Assembly (NCBI GenBank): GCA_028284125.1 | Contig: JANQSI010000006.1 | Coordinates: 1-64,000, forward strand | DNA: 64,000 nucleotides | From: Cyclobacteriaceae bacterium | GTDB taxonomy: Bacteria > Bacteroidota > Bacteroidia > Cytophagales > Cyclobacteriaceae | Direction of reading: 5' to 3' | Shown: positions 55,080 to 63,892 of the stretch, one piece after another | Layout of the letters: each line of letters begins with the position of its first letter | Position numbering within the stretch: position 1 is the stretch's first letter | The notes under the pieces: model-generated | What the model was told of the DNA's origin: nothing | What the model saw: only the letters and a program-made list of their open reading frames with translations | Database searches by the model: none | Made by a program: the position numbers and the translations under genes

Positions 55080-55556
55080 ATGATTGGCATTTTTGACTAC
55101 TTGACCTTACGAAGGGTTTTTACTATTCCGATTTCATCTGAGGAGGTGAATGAGCGACTTAGGGCTGCAATTGTGAGTTCTCGTGCTGGTGGTTTTTACT
55201 GCAAACGGATCGAGAATAATCTTTTTAAGGTGAGTGCTAGGATTTCACTTGGTACTCTTGTGTTTTCTGGGGGTGGTGGTACTTCTATCAGTGCTTATGT
55301 TGATCTTTCTGAATTGAATGTTAATCGGGTCATTGTTTTTACAAGGGTTCGTGTTGAGCATTATTTTTTTTCTGTGGTGTTCTTGATCATTGGACTTGCT
55401 ACTTATTTTGATTCTGACGGAGGGCTGTATGATGTTTTGTTTCCAATAGGGCTTTTTGTTGTTTTCCATTTTTGGTTTCATTTCGTTTATCGGGTTCAGG
55501 AGAATCATCTCATTTTTAAGGTTGCTGAGTTTTTGGATTTGAATAGGTACAAGTGA
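55080..55556 (+). CDS. Two-pass membrane protein of unknown function
   Basis: A 158-residue protein from ATG 55080 (IGIFDYLTLRRVFTIPISS). The first 95 residues are soluble and beta-rich; two membrane segments follow near 97-115 and 124-142. An earlier GTG at 55047 is possible. It follows the duplicated secreted protein by 36 bp. Confidence 0.7.
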   Translation: MIGIFDYLTLRRVFTIPISSEEVNERLRAAIVSSRAGGFYCKRIENNLFKVSARISLGTLVFSGGGGTSISAYVDLSELNVNRVIVFTRVRVEHYFFSVVFLIIGLATYFDSDGGLYDVLFPIGLFVVFHFWFHFVYRVQENHLIFKVAEFLDLNRYK

Positions 55557-55626
55557 ACGAATAGCTATAGTGTCCATTTTGTATCCTATAATTCTGTTAG
55601 CTTAGTTGATATATGGAATTCACTAA

Positions 55627-56439
55627 ATGAAAATATTTTTCTTCTTCGTATCTATTGGGTTTTGTATTGGAAGCTATGCTCAATCTAATTTTCTCGAACA
55701 ACTGGAACAAATTGGGATAAATTCAAAAGTGCCAAATGAATTTGCCATTGAGTATTTCGGTGCGAAAAAAAATTACTATGGTGGATACTTTCGCTATGAA
55801 CTTGATTTTATTGGAAATCAATGTGGTGATTCTGTCTTATTTATTTACTCTGTTAATCATTTAGTTGGGTCAACGAGTTATTTGACCATAAGGTCTGCTG
55901 ATGGTAAAAAGGAGCATATTTCTTTTGTTGTCGCGGACCATGGAGATCATGATGGGACCTCAGCCACTAGTAAATCAACATCGTACGAATTTAGAGATCC
56001 ACAGCTGTTGGAAGTTTCTTTCTTGACTCAGACTGTAAAGGATAAGTCTAAGATCCGGGAAGGTACTGATTGGTTAGTTGATGGTGAATCTTACTTTGAT
56101 TTGGAGACTGAAGCTTTTTATAGGTATGCCTACTTTCAAATTGATGATTGTTCTATTGGCGTTTTGTCCAATAAGAAAAAAGTAAATCCTGATAGAGCGT
56201 TTCCTTTGGCTTCTCTGAAGCTTTTGTCGGCTGATGATTTACGTGGTATTTCGCGTGAAATGCTAAGAATTATGCGGAATGAGATTTTTGCTGCTTATGG
56301 TTATAAATTCAAATCTCAAGATTTAAGGGATTATTTTGGTGAGACTAGTTGGTATGTGCCGAAACATGATGACGTTACTGCGAAACTTACTGACATTGAG
56401 AAGGCAAATATTCAACTGATACTTGGGCACGAAAAATAG
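55627..56439 (+). CDS. Secreted YARHG-domain protein
   Basis: A 270-residue protein with a signal peptide (cleavage near SYA-QS). The C-terminal 70 residues form a YARHG domain: IMRNEIFAAYGYKFKSQDLR (the YARHG motif here reads FAAYG), FGETSWYVPKHDD, and LTDIEKANIQLI. YARHG domains occur in extracellular bacterial proteins, often linked to cell-wall contact. The central part is unknown. It is directly followed by the next gene with no gap. Confidence 0.85.
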   Translation: MKIFFFFVSIGFCIGSYAQSNFLEQLEQIGINSKVPNEFAIEYFGAKKNYYGGYFRYELDFIGNQCGDSVLFIYSVNHLVGSTSYLTIRSADGKKEHISFVVADHGDHDGTSATSKSTSYEFRDPQLLEVSFLTQTVKDKSKIREGTDWLVDGESYFDLETEAFYRYAYFQIDDCSIGVLSNKKKVNPDRAFPLASLKLLSADDLRGISREMLRIMRNEIFAAYGYKFKSQDLRDYFGETSWYVPKHDDVTAKLTDIEKANIQLILGHEK

Positions 56440-56841
56440 ATGACTGAAATGAAAAAGCTGGCATTGTCTTCTTTGCTTATCACTATTGTTGGTTTTTTGA
56501 TCCCCATTGTTAATCATGTGTTCTTGGGGATTGGTGGTCTTGTCATCTTTGCTAATGTTCTTATTTATTCTGGTCTTTTTTTTTCTTATCTCTTTTTTAC
56601 TATGTGGCAAGCTGAGATTGGTAGGTCCAGGTTGCTTCTTGTCACTGTCATAACTGGGGTGTTGATGACGGTTGTTCTCGTGTATTCTCACTTCAGATTT
56701 GAAAAGGGTGAGGAAATCATTGTTGCGGCTGAGAAGCATGTGATGGAGTCGCAAAGGCAGTATGAAATTCTGCAGGTGGAATTGGAGTTGAAAGAATTTA
56801 AGATTGATTCTTTGACGAAGGTTATTGAATCGAATGAGTAA
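56440..56841 (+). CDS. Membrane protein with C-terminal coiled coil
   Basis: A 133-residue protein with three hydrophobic segments (about 6-25, 29-50, 63-82) and a charged helical tail (about 90-131) likely to form a coiled coil. Met1 or Met4 may start it. It overlaps the next gene by 8 bp. Function unknown. Confidence 0.7.
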   Translation: MTEMKKLALSSLLITIVGFLIPIVNHVFLGIGGLVIFANVLIYSGLFFSYLFFTMWQAEIGRSRLLLVTVITGVLMTVVLVYSHFRFEKGEEIIVAAEKHVMESQRQYEILQVELELKEFKIDSLTKVIESNE

Positions 56842-57379
56842 GTACTTAATTCCATATTTTGATGTTTGGTTTAAGACTCGTGAGACTGTGGAGGGTATTC
56901 GTGAAGGGAGGATTGTTTTTAACCCACATTATCCGATTCTCATTTCTACTGGTTTTAGTGCTATCAATGCTAGAATGATAGGTACGTTTTGGGGCGATGC
57001 TTTAATGATCCTCATTTTTGTTTTGACTGGATATTTGGTTTTTGCTCGTCTGTTTCCAATTATCTTGATTAGGATTGGTAAGCTATGGAATGGGCAGGCG
57101 GATTTTGATTCTATGCAAAAGGTGTTGGGCCTTTCACAGATCCCCGCTTTTCTTGGCATTTTTTATCAACTGGTGTACCTTCTAGCGGATGATGTTTGGC
57201 TGTATGAATATGAGATAAGTTATGCTATTCAGTTTTTGATTACTTTTTTCTACGTCAAGATTTTAGTTATTGGTATTTCTAAGGTCCAGCGGTTTGGTTA
57301 TGGTTTCGCTGTGATGAGCATTGTTTTGATAGCTATTCCTTTGATTGTGTTGAAGCTTGGTTTGCAAGGTGTGGTTTGA
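56834..57379 (+). CDS. YIP1-like multi-pass membrane protein
   Basis: A 181-residue protein from ATG 56834 (SKYLIPYFDVWFKTRETVEG), with an N-terminal WFKTRETV motif and about five hydrophobic segments. This motif and topology resemble bacterial YIP1-domain proteins. Its start lies within the preceding gene, so translation is coupled. Its role is unknown. Confidence 0.65.
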   Translation: MSKYLIPYFDVWFKTRETVEGIREGRIVFNPHYPILISTGFSAINARMIGTFWGDALMILIFVLTGYLVFARLFPIILIRIGKLWNGQADFDSMQKVLGLSQIPAFLGIFYQLVYLLADDVWLYEYEISYAIQFLITFFYVKILVIGISKVQRFGYGFAVMSIVLIAIPLIVLKLGLQGVV

Positions 57380-57432
57380 GATCGTTTGCAAACGCACGCT
57401 AGCAAATGGGTCACTAAATTGAACTTAATTGA

Positions 57433-59040
57433 TCATGTGATTGGGAGGTTTGCTATTAGAGTGTCATCTGTTGCTTCTCGCTTGGATAGTCCTGTTCGAT
57501 CTAGGAAATCATTTGAGAAGAGTGTGTGCATGTCTTCTGAGAGTAGTGTGCTTCTTATTTTCATCCATTTTGTTGCTTCTGCTCCGAACATATGATCTAC
57601 TAATCCCGGGAAGGCCCAGTCTGCATTTTTCCCCCAGTGTATCGTGAATGGGATGTTGTTTTCTTTGAGTACTTCAATCATTCGCCTTCCGTACTTCTCA
57701 AGGCTCATCAGTTTTCTTGATTCTTTCCATAATACTCCATCTATTTCAATCATACAGGTGATTGGAAATTTGGAGAAAGCTAGTGTGGCTTCTGATTTTT
57801 TTATGAAACGCATGGCGAAAATGCCCGGGAATGGGCCTTCGTCATTCGTGAGCTTTGCAAGTACTTCTAAGGTTCTTTCTGAGTCTTCGTGCGCTACGCC
57901 AAATGAGCATGCAAATGCGGGGCCTTGGTATCCTGCATCCCAGAAGGTTTCTGCGAGTGTCCCTGTGGTTACTTCGTTGACTGCTGGTAGGATGGTCTTT
58001 CTAAGTGCTTTGACTAGTTTGGGGATTTTTTTCGGGAATTTCTCTGCTATTTTGATGAATAGGTAAATGAGGTCTTTGTAGAGTGATTGCTTAATGATTG
58101 GAAATGGGTCCGGGTATGGGGTTTCATAGTTTTTCTTGTACATGAATTCTACTACGTATTCGTTTTCATCGCTGTATTGATTGATGAATACCTTGTAGTG
58201 GAATGGTCTGAGTCCTTTACCGTTTTGGTCTACTTCCTCTGGTATGGTGAAATCTGAATTGGCAAAGTCCATCGTGGTTGCTAACTGCAGTGCTGTTTGT
58301 TTGTCGATTTTCCTCACGTATCGTTTTAGGAGAAAGAGGTCTTCTCCTTCGATGAGTACTCCATGTATGAATCCGAATGATCCAAGACTTACCAGTGCTG
58401 CCTTGAATAGTTCATCGTTTCTAATGATTCGTGCGTTTATTTTTTGTGCAAATGCATCGTTTAATGCGGGCTTGGTGTTTCGTTCAATGTATATCGAATC
58501 TTCCGGGTTTGGGCCGGTTATTATGTGAATGCCTCGTACAAAGTCTTGTATTGATCCTACATCTATTGCGGAGCCGTGTACTCCAGTTGATATGCATCCG
58601 GCTATGGTCTGTCCATTGCTTGCTCCGCTTGTCATGATGGATTTTCCATGTTCTTCTAACTGGTGGGAGATTTCTTTGATTGTGTTCCCGCATTGAAAGT
58701 AGAATAGGTTTTCTATGTCATATGGTGATTGGCTATGTTGGTCTTCTGCATTGACTGGGATATGTAAGTTCATGTATCCGTTGTAATGCATTCGGTCTTT
58801 TTGATGGGCTATATCTGATAGTGACCACCGTGAGCCATAGGCTCTGAATCCGTCTCCATTGGTTTTTGCTTCTCGTATGAGTTTCTGGATTTCGCTTGTT
58901 GCGTCGTTATATCGATCTAGTTTGTTGGGGAATTTGGTTTCTCCTGCAAGATTGGTGATTTGAATGATCTTGAGTGGAAATGGTCCATTTTTATGAATGG
59001 TGTCCCAGGAGTCTTTGTGGTGGGTTTTAGTGGTGGCCAT
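57433..59040 (-). CDS. FAD-linked oxidase of the VAO family
   Basis: A 535-residue flavoprotein. The PCMH-type FAD domain has SGASNGQTIAGCISTGVHGS near residue 137 (His in the position used for covalent FAD), and the C-terminal part ends in the typical substrate domain (IHWGKNADWAFPGLVDHMFG near 475). Family members oxidise sugars, lactones or alcohols with O2 and make H2O2. The substrate is unknown. The gene is isolated on the minus strand within the element, with codons biased to A and C endings. Confidence 0.88.
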   Translation of the reverse strand: MATTKTHHKDSWDTIHKNGPFPLKIIQITNLAGETKFPNKLDRYNDATSEIQKLIREAKTNGDGFRAYGSRWSLSDIAHQKDRMHYNGYMNLHIPVNAEDQHSQSPYDIENLFYFQCGNTIKEISHQLEEHGKSIMTSGASNGQTIAGCISTGVHGSAIDVGSIQDFVRGIHIITGPNPEDSIYIERNTKPALNDAFAQKINARIIRNDELFKAALVSLGSFGFIHGVLIEGEDLFLLKRYVRKIDKQTALQLATTMDFANSDFTIPEEVDQNGKGLRPFHYKVFINQYSDENEYVVEFMYKKNYETPYPDPFPIIKQSLYKDLIYLFIKIAEKFPKKIPKLVKALRKTILPAVNEVTTGTLAETFWDAGYQGPAFACSFGVAHEDSERTLEVLAKLTNDEGPFPGIFAMRFIKKSEATLAFSKFPITCMIEIDGVLWKESRKLMSLEKYGRRMIEVLKENNIPFTIHWGKNADWAFPGLVDHMFGAEATKWMKIRSTLLSEDMHTLFSNDFLDRTGLSKREATDDTLIANLPIT

Positions 59041-59051
59041 ACTTGCTTGTT

Positions 59052-59432
59052 TTAGTTATTAGGTTTCATGCATACGTATTTGATCTTCATTTTTCTCTTT
59101 CTTCCGAAGGTTATTGCGCTTAGTAGTACCCCTCCGAATGTATTTCTGTATTCGACTGTATGGAGTCTTCCAGACGGGCATTCTTCGCTTTCTTTTATCA
59201 GGAAGGTGAAGTCTTTGCTTGTCACGGATATTTTGATGGTGGTGTCTTTTTCAATGACCATTTTATCTCTGTAATAATCGTCTCGTGTGCTTAATGGGTC
59301 CGGCATTTCTTCGCCGTTTATGCTGGCAAGGCGAACTGAATAGCATGAGCTCATGAGGACAGCCGAGATGAGGTATAGTGAATAGATGATTATTCTACTC
59401 TGCTTCTTGAGCTTTCTTTTGGTGAGTTTCAT
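59052..59432 (-). CDS. Small lipoprotein
   Basis: A 126-residue protein with a basic N-terminus and lipobox LMSSC (Cys near residue 30). The C-terminal part (FGGVLLSAITFGRKRKMKIKYVC) recalls the layout of phage Bor-type lipoproteins, but the similarity is weak. It lies 11 bp upstream of the FAD oxidase on the same strand. Confidence 0.75.
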   Translation of the reverse strand: MKLTKRKLKKQSRIIIYSLYLISAVLMSSCYSVRLASINGEEMPDPLSTRDDYYRDKMVIEKDTTIKISVTSKDFTFLIKESEECPSGRLHTVEYRNTFGGVLLSAITFGRKRKMKIKYVCMKPNN

Positions 59433-59605
59433 AGTGGTAAACGTGTGAGATTGTTTATTAAAGGTTGCTCAATTATTTGCCAATGTCAATACCTGTTTTT
59501 GGGTATTTTGCACATAAAGTGATGGGTAATGTGGGATGAATTGGGAGGGGAAGATTTAGGCTATATGTGTGGGTGTAAGCACAAGGTATACTTTGAGGTA
59601 CGAAA

Positions 59606-60145
59606 TCAGCTTTTGTCTCGCACTAAGTTCGATAGTTCAGATGTCAGTTCATCCCAAGTTGGTGATTTTAGATTTGAAGATTTTAAAATGAGATCGTTTT
59701 GGTATTTAGTGGTATGTATTGCCAGTTGGTTTTCATCAAAATCAACTCCTGTAATGTCAGAAGCTGGGATTAATATATTGCTTGAAAGGTTACGAAATCC
59801 TTCTTTGTTTAACTCATATAATAACTTGTAGTTCTGTAAGGACTCAAGTACTCCAAAGGTTATAACTCCAGCTATTGCAATTACATTCCATGCATTGAAT
59901 AATTCGTCTGAGAACCAGTATACTGCGAATCCGACCATTACCCAGCCTCCTAGCCAGTTATATGTGTTGAATACTATTGGTTTCTTATTTTTAGTTCTTT
60001 GTTTGTATTTCAAAAACTGAATTATCTCGGAGATTAACAAGACCGTAGCAAGTGAGAAGTTCATGATCTCATTCGGTACATTGAATGAAAAGCTTAAGGT
60101 TACTATTAGTATAAGACTAGCTACTATTAAAATCCTGTTTGCCAT
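59606..60145 (-). CDS. Four-pass membrane protein of unknown function
   Basis: A 179-residue protein with four hydrophobic segments (about 4-22, 28-43, 64-80, 88-103) and a soluble C-terminal domain (GFRNLSSNILIPASDITGVD, then LTSELSNLVRDKS) that looks like a small PH-like sheet. No family recognised. It is the last of a loose minus-strand series of membrane and envelope genes. Confidence 0.75.
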   Translation of the reverse strand: MANRILIVASLILIVTLSFSFNVPNEIMNFSLATVLLISEIIQFLKYKQRTKNKKPIVFNTYNWLGGWVMVGFAVYWFSDELFNAWNVIAIAGVITFGVLESLQNYKLLYELNKEGFRNLSSNILIPASDITGVDFDENQLAIHTTKYQNDLILKSSNLKSPTWDELTSELSNLVRDKS

Positions 60146-60232
60146 GTACTAATTGGGCTTACTGGTGTATAAACGTAAGGCTTTAGCTTCTTAAAACAAT
60201 ATTGAGTGTCGAGTCGAGTCAATGAAATTTTG

Positions 60233-61129
60233 TCACCAATCATGCGAAACGAAATTGGATATTATATTTTTTTTATCCTTAAAGTATTGGGTCTCAATTT
60301 CGTGGACTTTGCTGCGTTCGAACCTGTGCTCCGCATAGAATTTGAATAATAGTAGAAAGTTGTCTGCTAGATATATTTCCAAAGGAAGAATCTCATCTGA
60401 TTTCATTTTTTTTCGTGTTTTCCTGACCTGATTTTTGACACTTTTATAGCGTTTTTTATCTATAACTCGTATCGTAATTTCGGGAGCAACTTCATCCGTA
60501 CTTGACCAAATTGGATCAATGAATTTCATCCGTTGATTGGTGATGGTAATGGAATATTTAGATGATATATCTAGTTCGTAATTTGAGTTTGATAGGGTTT
60601 TTTGATCTGAAATATGATAAATAGACCATCCTGGTGGAAGAATCTTGTACACATTGTCAATAATCGCTGAATCATAAAGGCCTTCTTGCTGGATGTAAAT
60701 GTTATCGTGTTTCCAGCATTTCTCTTTCATAAGGGAATCAAGCGTTGTGTTTTCATACCCAAGGGACTTTGCCTTTCTAAAATCATTACAAGCCTCGTTA
60801 GCTGTTGGTTCAATACCATAGTAAAGATTTGAGATACCTCTTACAAAATATAAATCAGGAACAGTTGGATCGACCTTAATAGCTCTCGTTAAGTAGTACA
60901 CTGTAGAATCGTAATCAAACTTCTCAAACCAGATGTACCCAAGATATTGGTTTGCGATGAAGTCGTTAGGATTCTCCTGTACTATCTTATTTAAGATTAA
61001 TAATGCACTATCCGATTTTTCATTTACGTATAATTCAATTGCTTTATCCGAATCGTTAGTATCTTGTGCGGTCAGATTGAATGAAATCAGCGTAAGAAAG
61101 AAAGTACCTTTGATTAATCGAAAATTCAT
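60233..61129 (-). CDS. Secreted TPR protein
   Basis: A 298-residue protein with a signal peptide (cleavage near LTA-QD) and about three TPR units (residues 22-130: QYLGYIWFEKFDYDSTVYYL, LYFVRGISNLYYGIEPTANE). The C-terminal 150 residues are of unknown fold. It starts directly after the lipoprotein gene stop, so the two form an operon. Confidence 0.82.
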   Translation of the reverse strand: MNFRLIKGTFFLTLISFNLTAQDTNDSDKAIELYVNEKSDSALLILNKIVQENPNDFIANQYLGYIWFEKFDYDSTVYYLTRAIKVDPTVPDLYFVRGISNLYYGIEPTANEACNDFRKAKSLGYENTTLDSLMKEKCWKHDNIYIQQEGLYDSAIIDNVYKILPPGWSIYHISDQKTLSNSNYELDISSKYSITITNQRMKFIDPIWSSTDEVAPEITIRVIDKKRYKSVKNQVRKTRKKMKSDEILPLEIYLADNFLLLFKFYAEHRFERSKVHEIETQYFKDKKNIISNFVSHDW

Positions 61130-61657
61130 TTATGGCTCCACCTGGGTCTTAAGTCTATGTAAAGTGTCGGTTCTGAGGATCAATTTGTTAGCAAGTAGTT
61201 TGAATTCTACGGTATCTATTGCTCTGCCAAACTGATTGTAATGGAAATCAAAGATAATCATGCTATTTGCCCCTCGCTCGTAAATCCAGAAATTCATATT
61301 TTGGGCAGTGTATCGTGGGTTTTCATTTCCATTATCCACCAGAGTATCTAGTTCATAAAAGGAGGCTACTCCGTGGGTCCTATCATCAAAATGGAAATCA
61401 GCAACCGTAACTTTTGAATATTCCTTAATCCCAAACAAGGTGTCATCTTTGTACTCTGTAACAATTATTCCTGTGTCTGTTTTTATTGTGAATTGCTCAA
61501 GACCGGATTCAAAATCGTCGTCAATGCCTAGTGTATCTAGTGTGTATTCTGGATCATAGGTGTAATACCATCTGCCGGCTAATTCCTGATATTCTGTATT
61601 CTTACATTCTGTTAAAATTGCTAGAACTAGAACAATTAAGATTACTTTCTTAGCCAA
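61130..61657 (-). CDS. Lipoprotein of unknown function
   Basis: A 175-residue protein with a short signal sequence and lipobox LTEC (Cys near residue 18). The rest is acidic and beta-rich (GRWYYTYDPEYTLDTLG near 28, SMIIFDFHYNQFGRAIDTVE near 134), like a small lipocalin-type barrel. It is adjacent to the TPR gene. Confidence 0.75.
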   Translation of the reverse strand: MAKKVILIVLVLAILTECKNTEYQELAGRWYYTYDPEYTLDTLGIDDDFESGLEQFTIKTDTGIIVTEYKDDTLFGIKEYSKVTVADFHFDDRTHGVASFYELDTLVDNGNENPRYTAQNMNFWIYERGANSMIIFDFHYNQFGRAIDTVEFKLLANKLILRTDTLHRLKTQVEP

Positions 61658-61768
61658 CTTGGTATTTTGTTTATTGATGGGTCAGGTTTAAGTAAAAATA
61701 CCGAAAAGTGATATTAGGTTGGTGTATTTAGGCTTGCTCTGCAAACTCGCAAGTAAGAACGACTTGAT

Positions 61769-62245
61769 TCAATTTTTTACAAACCTTGTCAGTAAATAAT
61801 TCTCATTTTCAATCTTGAATCCGCTGCTTACCAATCGCCATTTTCCTTGAAACTCTGAGTTCGGATCTTCGATTATCATAGCTGTTGAGGTCATGGGTAG
61901 ATTTACTTCTTTTTTAAGTGCGTCTAGCCGAACAACCTGTTCTTGCGACCATTCTGGAAAATTCGTAACGATGTCTTTTACGCTTGCATGAAGGTTTATC
62001 GGATCTTTCCCGATTATATCTCTTCCCATATTATAAAACTTTCTTGCTGGGGCATTGGCCACTATTATGACTGGAGTTCTTTCGATTTTGTAGAGTATTG
62101 CTGGTACTTCTTCAATTGATTCTACTAATGGTTCAAGAATCGATATCGCTTTAGACTCAGCAATTTTCTTTGCTTTGACAATTTGAACTACTGCGATAAT
62201 GATTGATATCACTGTTACAATGATTGCCAGGATATTTATTACCAT
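61769..62245 (-). CDS. Membrane-anchored small sensor-like protein
   Basis: A 158-residue protein with one N-terminal membrane segment (about 4-23) and a soluble domain containing ILYKIERTPVIIVANAPARK near 50, which hints at a PAS-like fold. No output domain is present. It lies 29 bp downstream of a larger membrane protein gene. Confidence 0.65.
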   Translation of the reverse strand: MVINILAIIVTVISIIIAVVQIVKAKKIAESKAISILEPLVESIEEVPAILYKIERTPVIIVANAPARKFYNMGRDIIGKDPINLHASVKDIVTNFPEWSQEQVVRLDALKKEVNLPMTSTAMIIEDPNSEFQGKWRLVSSGFKIENENYLLTRFVKN

Positions 62246-62274
62246 ACTCTAGGGGGTTGGGTTTGCTTGAAAGT

Positions 62275-63018
62275 TTATTTCTTCTTTTTAGAAAATAGAT
62301 CTGCTTGCAATAATCTTGGATCCATGATCAGATTCTTTGATTGTATGTATAACACAAGAATTCTTACATGGACTAGCAAAACTATTCCTAAGATGATCCA
62401 ATGGTATGTTGGAGTAAATTCTATCATTGGGTAAGTGGGAATTGTGCCCTCTTCTAATTGTGGTATGTGATTATGTTCAAATAGGATGTGAAAGAAGGGA
62501 AATCCTAGTGCGATTATTCCAGGAAGGATATAAAGTATGAAATCAACAAATATGGTCCAGAAACTAAGAAAGAAATCATACCATTTTTCTTCTCTTTTAT
62601 AGTTTACAACGTATTCGATGTTTTCAAATGAGGGATACTTTAACAGTTCTGTGATATCCTGGAGTTTCATTTCGGGATACTTGTATTTGTAGTAGTCTTC
62701 TAATATGTCGCGTGATATTACATAAAGGAAACTATGACTCATATAGGCGTTGTAGTAATAGACTATTGGTAATGGCAAGATTGCTTGTAGTGCAACCAAG
62801 TTCCCGAACGTGAATCCTTGCGCTCTGCCTGAGGTGACTATTCCTAATTCTATAAATATCCAAATGAATATCAGCACCATTAGGACCCAATAACTGTTGG
62901 TTCGCTTTTTTGCGAGTTCTTTTGAATTCTCTCTCAGGTCTTTAAAAAACTGGATTATATCGGGCTCTTCTATCCTATTCTTTACCCAAGGGATTTTGTT
63001 TTTGGCTAGGTTGAACAT
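62275..63018 (-). CDS. Four-pass membrane protein of unknown function
   Basis: A 247-residue protein with hydrophobic segments near 43-62, 72-92, 152-175 and 205-225, a charged N-terminus and a basic C-terminus (LFSKKKK). A tyrosine-rich cytoplasmic stretch (EDYYKYKYPEM) lies near 110. It probably forms an operon with the sensor-like gene. Confidence 0.75.
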   Translation of the reverse strand: MFNLAKNKIPWVKNRIEEPDIIQFFKDLRENSKELAKKRTNSYWVLMVLIFIWIFIELGIVTSGRAQGFTFGNLVALQAILPLPIVYYYNAYMSHSFLYVISRDILEDYYKYKYPEMKLQDITELLKYPSFENIEYVVNYKREEKWYDFFLSFWTIFVDFILYILPGIIALGFPFFHILFEHNHIPQLEEGTIPTYPMIEFTPTYHWIILGIVLLVHVRILVLYIQSKNLIMDPRLLQADLFSKKKK

Positions 63019-63098
63019 GGTGGATCTATTAGGGTGTAAAAAGTAACAATTTTAGGCCATCCAAGAGAACTCGGATGAAGCCTTGATTCCGTTCTGAT

Positions 63099-63311
63099 CT
63101 AGTGCTTTATCGGGATGGGGTAGCCTAATTCTTTTTCTATTAGCTGGTAGACTTCCATGTGCGTGGAATAGTGAATCTTGTTGTTTTTGCAGCTTTCTAC
63201 CAGGAACTGGTATACTTTTTCTTGGTCTGCGTATTTTCCGGATACGTACTTTAGTTCGTGCTCTTCACTGCAATTGAAGTACTTCTGATCTCTTGCTAAG
63301 TTTTCTGACAT
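63099..63311 (-). CDS. Small soluble protein of unknown function
   Basis: About 70 residues from the ATG at 63311 (SENLARDQKYFNCSEEHELK, ending ELGYPIPIKH). The composition is that of a folded helical protein. A longer reading to 63362 is possible but less protein-like. The next 234 bp (63312-63545) hold no clear gene. Confidence 0.6.
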   Translation of the reverse strand: MSENLARDQKYFNCSEEHELKYVSGKYADQEKVYQFLVESCKNNKIHYSTHMEVYQLIEKELGYPIPIKH

Positions 63312-63545
63312 GACTTTGCTTTTGGTGTGTTCAATGATCTTATAAGATAGCACAATTTGCATTAATTACACAGTGAACGGTTGGGTTTAGATGTTTTATA
63401 TACTGGAATTTGTTGGAGGTGGGTATGTTTTGAATGTTGGATAGGTTGGGGGTTAGTATAGGAAGGTGTAGCTTCAACCTACACTTAGAGTGGGGCTTGC
63501 CCAAAATTTTTTCCTTCTTGTTTGCCATCCTCAATGATCTACAAC

Positions 63546-63576
63546 TTGAAACTTTCCAATAAATTCAATAAATTTG
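63546..63576 (+). promoter_or_regulatory. Promoter of the small gene at 63641
   Basis: TTG (63546-63548), 20-nt spacer and TAAATTTG (63569-63576), a good match to the Bacteroidota consensus. Confidence 0.7.
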
Positions 63577-63578
63577 TA

Positions 63579-63599
63579 ATTAAGCATTAAATGCTTAAT
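63579..63599. promoter_or_regulatory. Palindromic operator-like site at the start of transcription
   Basis: ATTAAGCATT and AATGCTTAAT are perfect 10-bp inverted arms with one central base. They begin two bases after the -7 element, covering the expected start site, an ideal place for a repressor. Confidence 0.6.
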
Positions 63600-63640
63600 C
63601 CAAAAATATTAATTCTTTTTAAGAAAAATAGAACCATCAA

Positions 63641-63892
63641 ATGTCATTTGAAATCACCTACAAGGGAAGGAAATACAGAAACGCTGGAGATGCTCTAAGA
63701 GATCAACTAGAGGATGCCAAGGTCGAGGGAGTTGTTGAACTGACTCGAGACAAAATCAGACCATTTGAATCTGAAATAAAATCTCAAGGAGGAACCATTA
63801 CTATAGATTTTGATAAGAGCTTGGAAGGAGAGTTAAGAATCGAGGGTATATCGGATGAATTGAAAAGAAAAATCGAAGCAACTCTAAGTTAA
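63641..63892 (+). CDS. Small protein of unknown function
   Basis: An 83-residue protein (SFEITYKGRKYRNAGDALRD, then a beta strand GGTITIDFDKSLEGELRIEG and a C-terminal helix). Charged, soluble and well-formed; possibly a two-layer alpha/beta domain. Its own promoter and palindromic site suggest tight control. Confidence 0.75.
   Translation: MSFEITYKGRKYRNAGDALRDQLEDAKVEGVVELTRDKIRPFESEIKSQGGTITIDFDKSLEGELRIEGISDELKRKIEATLS

Noticed and set aside
59529..59831. 100-residue + strand frame
   Set aside because: It is mostly antisense to a well-formed membrane protein gene and has no start signals.
63067..63075. Nine bases matching the tRNA-Arg(ACG) 3' end as a right attachment site
   Set aside because: The match is short and in the opposite orientation; integration gives a direct repeat.
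63340..63534. 64-residue minus-strand frame near the right end
   Set aside because: Basic, low-complexity composition and overlap with a better small gene; it looks like chance.
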